DNA from: Gammaproteobacteria bacterium
GTDB taxonomy: Bacteria > Pseudomonadota > Gammaproteobacteria > Pseudomonadales > Azotimanducaceae
NCBI GenBank assembly: GCA_018667205.1
Contig: JABIVN010000308.1
Coordinates: 1 to 21,056 of the forward strand
Reading direction: 5' to 3'
DNA length: 21,056 bases
Shown: positions 15,102 through 21,056 of the stretch, one piece after another
Numbering within the stretch: position 1 is the stretch's first letter
Layout of the letters: every line of letters starts with the position of its first letter
Position numbers and translations under genes: made by a program
Notes under the pieces: model-generated
What the model was told of the DNA's origin: nothing
Seen by the model: only the letters and a program-made list of their open reading frames with translations
The model's database searches: none

Positions 15102-16172
15102 TCATAGCAAGGCTAAGCAATCATGGTCTGTCATCGCGGCAGCATGGCGTTGCACCTGGGCACTGACCCAGTCGTCGTCACGCTGATCTTCGGTGGCAAG
15201 ACCGCCGTTATTAACGACATAACTCCACAACGCAAGAATCGCTTTACGGTAATCTGAAAATGCTCGTTCGTATGCGTAATCGATAATGCCTCGTGATTCC
15301 AATGCATCAACCCAACGTTTAATCAAATGCTGCTCGTATTCTCGCCGTAGTTCAGGGTCAAGATTACCGCTTAAAAAGTAAGCAACATCATGTATACCTT
15401 TGCCGCGGATCGATGCTTGCCAGTCACAACAGGCCACATCAATGACGTTATCTGATGTCTTAAAAAACAGATTGTCCAGGCGAAAATCCCCATGGATCAC
15501 TGTTCGTGGTCCATCATTTATCCATGACTGAATTGTTGGCAAACCTTCAAGATACTCGCTTTTAGCTTCCTGTAGTTCTGGCGTAAGCAGGTCACTGAAA
15601 ACGCTGGAGAAGTTTTCATAGTTCGCCGCGGTCCCTTCATAAAGCCCTTTTGACATGATCGAAGGGTAGCTATTTGGCATCCAATCCATCGTTCCGGTAT
15701 CAACCTGGCACCAAAATGCGGCATGCAAATCGGCAAGCGCATCCATGACGACCTCGGCTTCTCTGAGAGAACAACCAACCGCTTGGTCCCCTGCTTGCCA
15801 GTCAGATAAATCTTCCATCACCAGCACAAACTCATCTGGCGCAGAACTTAACGCAAGGTAGGCTTTGGGTATCCGCATGGGCGAAAATTTAGCCACGTGC
15901 TGATAGAAATTCATTTCTCGCCGGTAATTATCAAAAGTAATAGCCACTTCACGATTTTGTTGGTTGTCGGTCGGCAATTTGACGGCGACACTCAGCGGGC
16001 CTTCACCTTCAACGTAGACGATCGTCACACCATACAAATCGCTCATCATCCCGTGACCGATACGATGGGCTTCTATTGAACCAACGGTCACTCGATGATC
16101 GCTCACTGAAAGCACCTCGCTTAACCAATCGGGTGTTATGTCTGTAATTTTCTTGGGAATTTCAAAAACCAT
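15102..16172 (-). CDS. APH/ecdysteroid-kinase-like phosphotransferase
   Basis: 356-residue protein-kinase-fold small-molecule kinase. ATP-site lysine K65 lies in VAVKLP, a likely helix-C glutamate is E86, the hinge region is VLVMEDLSDW (116-125), the catalytic loop is VIHGDFRLDN (225-234; D229 and N234) and the metal-binding aspartate is D250 (CCDWQ). LADLHAAFW (146-154) is typical of the family. Relatives include ACAD10/11-type and ecdysteroid-kinase-like domains that phosphorylate hydroxy groups of lipophilic acids or sterols, so a role on a hydroxylated catabolic intermediate fits better than antibiotic resistance. It is convergent with the VOC gene. ATG at 16172 has only a weak GAGA ribosome site. 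Confidence 0.88.
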   Translation of the reverse strand: MVFEIPKKITDITPDWLSEVLSVSDHRVTVGSIEAHRIGHGMMSDLYGVTIVYVEGEGPLSVAVKLPTDNQQNREVAITFDNYRREMNFYQHVAKFSPMRIPKAYLALSSAPDEFVLVMEDLSDWQAGDQAVGCSLREAEVVMDALADLHAAFWCQVDTGTMDWMPNSYPSIMSKGLYEGTAANYENFSSVFSDLLTPELQEAKSEYLEGLPTIQSWINDGPRTVIHGDFRLDNLFFKTSDNVIDVACCDWQASIRGKGIHDVAYFLSGNLDPELRREYEQHLIKRWVDALESRGIIDYAYERAFSDYRKAILALWSYVVNNGGLATEDQRDDDWVSAQVQRHAAAMTDHDCLALL

Positions 16173-16537
16173 AGATGAAATCTCATTGATTACTGATTAC
16201 GCGTGTTACACGCGGCACCCAGGGTTCGTTCTCGGATGAATACGCAAAAACTTCTTATCGAACCAAGAAGGAATCTAAAAGAGACGCTATTGAGACATCC
16301 TTCTTCCCGCCCAGGTTTAAAAACTTAAAGGCAAACCTCAGGCTAGTATACGTTAGCGTCCGTTCCAACATGGTCGGCTGGCAGTCGGTGCTGTCGGCCA
16401 AAGTCATAGGGGTTGCCCGTTGCAGAGCCTCAAGTTTAATATACACGGGGATACAAACAGGTCAATTAACCCGCATCCGTTTGTGTTACTCGGAAACCCG
16501 AAAAGAAACGAAAGGGTTGTCATAAAGGTCTAGAGAT
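16173..16537. other. 365-bp divergent intergenic region, phosphotransferase / SnoaL
   Basis: It holds the inverted repeat CGCGTG-tta-CACGCG (16200-16214), 28 bp before the phosphotransferase start, and on the minus strand CTTCTT-N8-AAGAAG followed by TTTTT (about 16246-16270), a weak terminator shape. A 63-codon minus-strand frame (16446-16255, GTG start) stops inside that hairpin. It resembles nothing I know and has no good ribosome site, so I do not call it a gene. Confidence 0.45.
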
Positions 16538-17617
16538 ATGTCCAAAGATGCCGAAACCTTACAACGTCTGGTGGATTTTTCAGATATAAAACAGATCCTG
16601 GCACAGCACGGCCGTGGCATCGACCGAAGCGACGCGAGTCTATTCAACGCTGTCTATCACGACGACGCAACTGTCGATTATGGTTTCTTCAACGGCGCTG
16701 CTTCGGAGTTCGCAACGGTTGTGACCGCTGGTGATACTGACTCGCCGCCAACGCTCCATCGAAGCAGCAACATGTGGATAAAGCTTCGGGGCGACACAGC
16801 CCGCTCCGAGAGTTATGTCATGGCTTATGCCCCCGACACAGAAGTCAGTGTTCAGGCACTGATCGGCGGTCGGTACCTCGATAGACTTAGTAGGCGAAAT
16901 GACGTTTGGAAGATAGACCATCGCCTGTATGTCCTGGACTGGAACGCAAACTGGCACGGAACAGGATCTGCGGCGATGGGTTTCGTTAAACCATCTAATT
17001 GGGGTAATCAGAGAGAAAAAGACATTACCCACAACAAACTTACCGAGTGGAATCGCTTATCAGGAGGAACTTCAGTGGCCCAACATTCATTGATAACAGA
17101 AGATCTTTTAATTGCCGCTAATGCAGCACTCGCAAAGCAAACCATCCATGATCTGATTGTGGCACAGGCACGTGCAATCGATCGCGCGGACCTAGATGGT
17201 TTCCTAGCAGTTTGGCATCCGGACGCGACCGTCGACGCAGGGTTTTTCGTAGGCGCCGCAGATCAATACTGCCGCACCATTATCGAATTGACGTCAGATT
17301 TTAAAAAAATGTCACACCACGTCGCTAACGAATGGATAAACGTGAAAGGAGATAAGGCAGTATCAGAAAGCTATGTCGTCGCTTTCGTGACCAAGCAGGA
17401 AGACGACGGGAACCTGTGGGATGAACTAACGGGAGGGCGATATCTGGACAGCTTTTCCAGCATTAAAGGTGAATGGAAGTTCACCGAGCGTAAGTTTATT
17501 AATGACTGGAATACCCGCCACGCTTGCAGCGATCAAACCGGCAAGGGCATGTACGAGGCGCTGAGCACAGGCGGTAACAAATACCCCAATGACCCCGTCT
17601 ACAAACATTGGAGTTGA
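16538..17617 (+). CDS. Tandem double SnoaL-like (NTF2-fold) protein
   Basis: 359 residues made of two homologous domains, about 10-140 and 197-330. Equivalent positions: IDRSD (28-32) and IDRAD (214-218); HDDATVDYGFFNGA (41-54) and HPDATVDAGFFVGA (227-240); H74 and H260; RGDTARSESYV (84-94) and KGDKAVSESYV (270-280); GGRYLD (110-115) and GGRYLD (299-304); LDWN (133-136) and NDWN. The offset is 186-189 residues. SnoaL_4-type domains normally occur singly in ~130-170 residue proteins and act as dehydratases, isomerases or cyclases with Asp/His pairs like those kept in both halves here. The fusion would give an intramolecular dimer with two cone-shaped pockets. ATG 16538 has AAAGG twelve bases upstream. 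Substrate unknown. Confidence 0.88.
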   Translation: MSKDAETLQRLVDFSDIKQILAQHGRGIDRSDASLFNAVYHDDATVDYGFFNGAASEFATVVTAGDTDSPPTLHRSSNMWIKLRGDTARSESYVMAYAPDTEVSVQALIGGRYLDRLSRRNDVWKIDHRLYVLDWNANWHGTGSAAMGFVKPSNWGNQREKDITHNKLTEWNRLSGGTSVAQHSLITEDLLIAANAALAKQTIHDLIVAQARAIDRADLDGFLAVWHPDATVDAGFFVGAADQYCRTIIELTSDFKKMSHHVANEWINVKGDKAVSESYVVAFVTKQEDDGNLWDELTGGRYLDSFSSIKGEWKFTERKFINDWNTRHACSDQTGKGMYEALSTGGNKYPNDPVYKHWS

Positions 17618-17730
17618 TCTTTATTTTGCGTTATCCCTACTTGCCAAGGAGCCGCTATTGCCCACCCTTGACAGGTCGGCCCAACCACTAACGTTACTGA
17701 AAAGTAAGCGCATTCAAAGCGCCGTCCTGC

Positions 17731-18069
17731 TAATCGCTATAAAGATAGCGATCTACAATGTAGTGGAATTGTTTTACCCGATTTTCCTGGCCTGACAAGT
17801 AGGCTCCTTTAAACCCCCTGGATTGAAAGCCAAGTCGCTGACCGGTAGACCTTTCAAGATCCTGATCCGCGACCTCGCTTAACGTTTCTTCACCATAGAT
17901 CATTTCTCTACGCTCGACCGTGTTGAGACGGCACCATTGCTTCGCGGGCAGGAACCAAGTCAGCGTGGCTGGCCTGCAGAGCCATGTGCCAATTGAGATA
18001 TCCGCCTAAATCAGCGTCAGCAGCCGTTTCGGCATTAATTTGTCCATGAAAAAACCCAGCTTGAGTCAT
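17731..18069 (-). pseudogene. Probable relic of a Rieske oxygenase large subunit, C-terminal end
   Basis: The minus strand from about 17910 to the TAG at 17731-17733 reads EMIYGEETLSEVADQDLERS, then TGQRLGFQSRGFKG, AYLSGQENRVKQFHYIVDRYL. The run of D..(x)n..Q.G..SRGF.G..LS.QE.RV..FH....RYL is how aromatic-ring hydroxylating oxygenase alpha subunits usually end. Upstream the same frame reaches …TWLCRPATLTWFLPA… and a TAG near 18015. A second frame, open from an ATG at 18069 to a TAG at 17908-17910 (53 codons, MTQAGFFHGQINAETAADAD…), also reads like protein, so a frameshift may divide the relic. No Rieske CxH…CxxH or iron ligands remain. Identification is from pattern memory and should be searched. 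Confidence 0.5.
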
Positions 18070-18172
18070 TGCGGTATATTAGTTACTCTGTTAAGACTCG
18101 ACAGTAGAACTGCGAGTTAACCGTTATAGATTTCTGAGGTAGTACCTAATAATAAAATAATAAGGAGTCCTT

Positions 18173-18499
18173 ATGAGTTTTAATCGAATCATGCCGGCGC
18201 TAGGTTTTCTGGTTGCAATTATTTCAGCATTCGTCCCATTAGAGTGGTGGCCCTTAATACTATTGCTTATAGGGCTAGTGCACGGCTTTGGCGGGCAAGA
18301 AAAAGACCCTGTAATAATAGGGACAGTGATTCTTGCCGCGTTTGCCTTTCCAACCATCGCTAATAATTTGAATGCAATTCCTATGATCGGCGCGCATCTT
18401 GACACTATTATCGACCATTTCGCCATCGCAATCGGCGGTTACGCGATAGCGCTTTTGCTTTTGGATCTGAAAAACAGAGTCATGCCCGACGAGGCTTGA
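18173..18499 (+). CDS. Small integral membrane protein, unknown function
   Basis: 108 residues with three or four hydrophobic segments (about 7-22, 25-38, 45-63 and 82-98), a short polar loop GGQEKDP (40-46), and a charged tail LKNRVMPDEA. ATG 18173 has AAGGAG eight bases upstream, which supports real expression. It stands alone, with a hairpin 10 bp past its stop. I do not recognise the family. Neighbours give no clear job; its 3' hairpin and separate ribosome site suggest a single-gene transcript unrelated to the oxygenase that follows 520 bp later. Confidence 0.75.
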   Translation: MSFNRIMPALGFLVAIISAFVPLEWWPLILLLIGLVHGFGGQEKDPVIIGTVILAAFAFPTIANNLNAIPMIGAHLDTIIDHFAIAIGGYAIALLLLDLKNRVMPDEA

Positions 18500-19019
18500 T
18501 TCAACAAAGGGTCAGGCATCAACTTGATGCCCGACCCTACTTTCCGCATAACTTGGCTTCAGCCACGCAGACCAACCAGCCTTTAGCCAGCAGCGCTGGC
18601 CAGCACAACGTTTGCCATGCCCTAATGTGATGTTGATCAACGTCGACCCCCAGGGAAAAAATCCGGCATCGCCAAAGCCCAGCGTTTTGCAACTGATCGC
18701 TAAGATATTTACCAAACTTGACGCATATCAGCCTTATGAACACTGGCTTCTGAACGCTTTAAGCACAGGTAAATATTATCTAGATGGAGGCTTCTCAGCG
18801 ATTAAACCCATTAGACATCAGGCGAATCCTAATCTCTGGTCAGCCGCTAACAATCCAACAGCACCTCTTGAACTAAAGGTTTAGACATTTAGAAACTTAT
18901 AAACTTATAAACCAAGCACCCATTGGTAGTTTTATTTTATCCTCTCGAACCGCCTGCAAATTGGGTGTACTCTTCCCAAGACATGAAACGACGCAGCGTT
19001 ATTCAAGGACATTCAGATC
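18500..19019. other. 520-bp stretch with hairpins, no clear gene
   Basis: After the terminator-like hairpin there is an inverted repeat GCCAGC-agc-GCTGGC (18586-18600) and a 90-codon plus-strand frame (18612-18884). That frame lacks a ribosome site and matches nothing I recognise, though …YEHWLLNALSTGKYYLDGGF… reads like protein and could be another relic. The promoter of the PhyH gene should lie near 18900-18990, where I see only AT-rich sequence. Confidence 0.4.
18509..18537 (+). terminator. Hairpin after the small membrane protein gene
   Basis: GGGTCAGGCATCAA and TTGATGCCCGACCC pair over 14 positions with one mismatch around a tight loop, ten bases after the stop codon. It is followed by TACTTT, not a clean T-run, so it is a terminator candidate. 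GGGTCAGG-type hairpins also occur as REP-like elements in gammaproteobacteria. Confidence 0.55.
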
Positions 19020-20261
19020 ATGAGTTCTATCCCTGTCGAATTTGACCCAGACCATATCACTTCATTATCTAATCCAGACGCCCAGATGTATCGCGCTGAG
19101 CTATCATCAAAAGATCCCATGCAATCAGTTTTAAAAGACAACCCTGAAATCTATTTTGTACCGCCAAAGCGACGCAGCGAATGGGGGGAATGGGAATTCA
19201 AACCAGGTTCTTATTACGACACCACTATCGGGTCGAAACATCCTTATTGGAAAAACGAGGATCTACCAAAAGCTACAAAGGACATAAAACGCCTGCGGTT
19301 CGACATGCTGAAATGGGGATACTGCAAAATTGACAGCGCACTTTCCGACCGTCAAGTAGCCAATATTAGGCAGCGCGTTCTAGATCAGGCAGAAGGCGAA
19401 AGGCTTGCGGGTATTGCACAGAAAACCCCAAGCGGACAAAACATCAATTGCTGCGTTAACAAAGGACAGTGCTTTGAGGGATTAATAGAGCAACACCCAT
19501 CTGTCGTTCAAGGGGGCGCACTGGTTGAACAGTTGGTCACTGAAGCGCTTGGGGCTAACTGGATATGCACCTCGCTTATTGCCTCAATTTCTTTACAGGG
19601 CGGCGTACCCCAGGCGTTGCATCAAGATCAGGATCTCGCGCTTGATTCCAGAAGTCCTTTAACGATCAATATACTTACGCCGATTACTGACATGGACGAA
19701 ACTAACGGTGGCACCCTTGTTATTCCCGGCAGCCACCTTGTCCTGTCCGCTGCAGTGCGAAATCAAAGCCCTGTCGGCAAACTGCCACCCGCGATCAACA
19801 TTGACGCCAAAGCGGGCACCATGATCATCACTGATGGACGACTGCTACACGGCACAGGGATCAATCACACCACGTTGCCCCGCATCGTCATGCTCAACGG
19901 TATGCAACATCCCTTAATAAGGCAGCAGGAAAACTGGATGCTGTCAGTCAGACCAGCCGTGCTAAGGCGAGCGAGCCCGAAGCTCCTTCAGAGGATGGGC
20001 TATCAAGCGACGAATGCTGCACAAACCAATGAAGGCCACGGATTCGGCGCTAGAGGCCTAATGGAAGAGGCAGCTGGTTCCACCGTAGATTTTCGATTAG
20101 CGGCTGATAACGGCGAATACCAGCGTGTCGGTGAGCTGAGCCCAAATTCTACAGAGCAAGAACTCAATACTTCATTTACCCTACGAGAGGTCGTCAGAAA
20201 GGCACGCGCTAGTGGCCAAAGCGCACCGGTTGGTATCGGTGGGGCGAAACTAAACCCCTAA
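19020..20261 (+). CDS. Phytanoyl-CoA dioxygenase (PhyH) family oxygenase
   Basis: Cytoplasmic Fe(II)/2-oxoglutarate-dependent hydroxylase candidate of 413 residues, longer than the usual ~270-300 because of a ~95-residue N-terminal part and a ~90-residue C-terminal tail. The iron triad is H201 and D203 (LHQDQD) with distal H277 (LLHGTG); R288 (TLPRIVM) is placed to hold 2-oxoglutarate. ETNGGTLVIPGSH (227-239) and AGTMIITDGRLLHG (265-278) are strong family motifs. ATG 19020 has AAGGA about ten bases upstream. It stands alone on the + strand, convergent with the truncated transporter. A hydroxylation of a lipophilic compound would feed the SDR/BVMO route, but this link is only by location. Confidence 0.92.
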   Translation: MSSIPVEFDPDHITSLSNPDAQMYRAELSSKDPMQSVLKDNPEIYFVPPKRRSEWGEWEFKPGSYYDTTIGSKHPYWKNEDLPKATKDIKRLRFDMLKWGYCKIDSALSDRQVANIRQRVLDQAEGERLAGIAQKTPSGQNINCCVNKGQCFEGLIEQHPSVVQGGALVEQLVTEALGANWICTSLIASISLQGGVPQALHQDQDLALDSRSPLTINILTPITDMDETNGGTLVIPGSHLVLSAAVRNQSPVGKLPPAINIDAKAGTMIITDGRLLHGTGINHTTLPRIVMLNGMQHPLIRQQENWMLSVRPAVLRRASPKLLQRMGYQATNAAQTNEGHGFGARGLMEEAAGSTVDFRLAADNGEYQRVGELSPNSTEQELNTSFTLREVVRKARASGQSAPVGIGGAKLNP

Positions 20262-20286
20262 CCACACCATCAGCCTTTCGGTCTAA

Positions 20287-20982
20287 TTAAGGACGCCCCA
20301 GACCTTCTGCCCGGCCAGCCTTTTGAGCTAAAATCTGAGCCTGAACCTCCGCTACTTTTTCTTCTGTCAGCGGATAGTTCCAAAATAACGGCATGGCGAC
20401 GAATTTAAACATCGCCGGAATAATCGAATAGGCGACGGCCAGCATCAGCAAAGAGAACGGCGTGTTGGTCGTGTTCCTGGGGTCCGCCAGGGAATCAAAC
20501 CCCCAGAACACAACCAGGCCAGTACCAATAAAGAGCCCCAGGGCATAGGCGAGTTTTCGCGTCATTGACCAAATAGAGAAATAGGCTCCGCCTTGGCGCT
20601 TGCCGGTCATGCTGGCGTCGACATCAACGACATCTGCCGCCATCGCATACGGTAAGGCTGATAGCGCACCTATTGAAGACCCCTTCAGGCACATGATGAC
20701 AATAAAAAATAGAAACTTGCCGGTCGGAATCCCTTCAAAATAGGCAACTGATGATGCGAAAGCTTCTTCAGGCAAAAAAGTCAGCAGGTTCGAAATCTGA
20801 AAGGCATCAAACCAAACCAGGGGCGCAATCGCGATCAGTGGAATTAACGAAGCCCATAAAGCATACCAACCGATCGCAACCATCGTCGCCCGGTGCTTAC
20901 CTATCCTGCGAGAGAGTTTGAACCACAGAGGGATGGCGATAAGTTGTGATAGAAAATACGGCGCCAGATAAAACCCGAACAA
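20287..20982 (-). CDS. GPH-type MFS transporter, 5' part missing
   Basis: C-terminal half (about 231 residues, six or seven membrane segments) of a second inner-membrane symporter. LWFKLSRRIGKHRA, then VDVDASMTGKRQGGAYFSIW and MTRKLAYALGLFIGTG, match the second half of GPH carriers and parallel MGQQRPGLFFALLTTTNKLG in the complete transporter at 8054-9388. The leftmost start-like codon is TTG at 20982, but the frame continues upstream through D-G-A-L-L-V codons, so this is an internal codon and not the real start. The upstream sequence is replaced by the fold-back at 21004-21056, where an in-frame stop appears. The gene itself is probably whole in the organism. It ends 25 bp from the PhyH stop. 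Confidence 0.85.
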   Translation of the reverse strand: MFGFYLAPYFLSQLIAIPLWFKLSRRIGKHRATMVAIGWYALWASLIPLIAIAPLVWFDAFQISNLLTFLPEEAFASSVAYFEGIPTGKFLFFIVIMCLKGSSIGALSALPYAMAADVVDVDASMTGKRQGGAYFSIWSMTRKLAYALGLFIGTGLVVFWGFDSLADPRNTTNTPFSLLMLAVAYSIIPAMFKFVAMPLFWNYPLTEEKVAEVQAQILAQKAGRAEGLGRP

Positions 20983-21056
20983 ATCGCCGGCCAGCAGGAC
21001 GTGACGTCCTGCTGGCCGGCGATTTGTTCAGGTTTTATCTGGCGCCGTATTTTCTA
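20950..21056. repeat. 53-bp near-perfect inverted repeat at the window end
   Basis: Bases 20950-21002 and 21004-21056 are reverse complements with one mismatch (52 of 53) around a single G at 21003. The left arm is coding sequence of the transporter, and the right arm simply reads it back, which is what a fold-back chimera at a contig end produces. Confidence 0.9.

Noticed and set aside
15102..16172. Aminoglycoside resistance gene
   Set aside because: It shares only the kinase fold motifs; length and sequence fit the broader small-molecule kinase group and the context is catabolic.
16255..16446. 63-codon minus-strand gene
   Set aside because: GTG start without ribosome site and no recognised motif; it may be chance.
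17589..17795. 68-codon plus-strand frame with a hydrophobic tail
   Set aside because: It overlaps the SnoaL gene end and lies antisense to the Rieske-like relic; no ribosome site supports it.
18612..18884. 90-codon plus-strand gene
   Set aside because: No ribosome site, no recognised family, and sequence composition not convincing.

Overview
The window looks like chromosomal DNA from a Gram-negative, probably marine, gammaproteobacterium. This is an inference from the gene mix: TonB-dependent receptors with 'EEVVVTAQR' boxes, a DUF3604 protein, GPH-type MFS transporters, a Baeyer-Villiger monooxygenase, short-chain dehydrogenases, a class III CoA-transferase, a phytanoyl-CoA-dioxygenase-like oxygenase and SnoaL-like proteins. 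GC looks middling and most genes have good AGGAG-type ribosome sites. I see no rRNA, tRNA, CRISPR, integrase or transposase. The right end (20950-21056) is a near-perfect fold-back, which is typical of a contig-end artefact.

Layout, left to right. (1) 1-2481, minus: the 5' part of a large TonB-dependent receptor. Its signal peptide is out of frame by one base in a short A-run. (2) 2866-7517, minus: a tight four-gene unit transcribed SDR2 -> Baeyer-Villiger monooxygenase -> CoA-transferase -> SDR1, with gaps of 75, 23 and 27 bp. The likely chemistry is alcohol to ketone, then ketone to ester or lactone, then CoA activation of an acid. No ester hydrolase is visible in the unit. (3) 8054-9388, minus: a GPH-family transporter. 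(4) 9389-10212: a gene-poor stretch with three families of short tandem repeats and a decayed SAM-methyltransferase gene. (5) 10213-12525, minus: a DUF3604 metal-hydrolase-like secreted protein preceded by a TonB-receptor relic that keeps only its signal peptide and last ~160 codons. (6) 12863-14908: a MarR regulator (+), an AhpD/carboxymuconolactone-decarboxylase-like protein (-) and a VOC/glyoxalase-fold protein (+). The last two diverge from back-to-back promoters whose -35 boxes form the arms of one palindrome, and a similar palindrome lies in front of the MarR gene. (7) 15102-17617: a phosphotransferase (-) and a protein made of two SnoaL-like domains (+). (8) 17731-18069, minus: probable relic of a Rieske oxygenase large subunit. 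(9) 18173-18499 (+): a small membrane protein followed by a hairpin. (10) 19020-20261 (+): a PhyH-family oxygenase. (11) 20287 to the end (-): the C-terminal half of a second GPH transporter.

Taken together this is an accessory catabolic island for a hydrophobic cyclic or ketone-bearing compound (terpenoid, steroid or alicyclic ketone; the substrate is a guess): outer-membrane uptake, inner-membrane transport, oxidation and CoA activation. The most notable property is decay. Three relics (methyltransferase, TonB receptor, Rieske oxygenase) lie in what looks like intergenic DNA, and a fourth gene has a frameshifted signal peptide. The regulatory layout around the MarR gene is the clearest candidate for a small undescribed control circuit.
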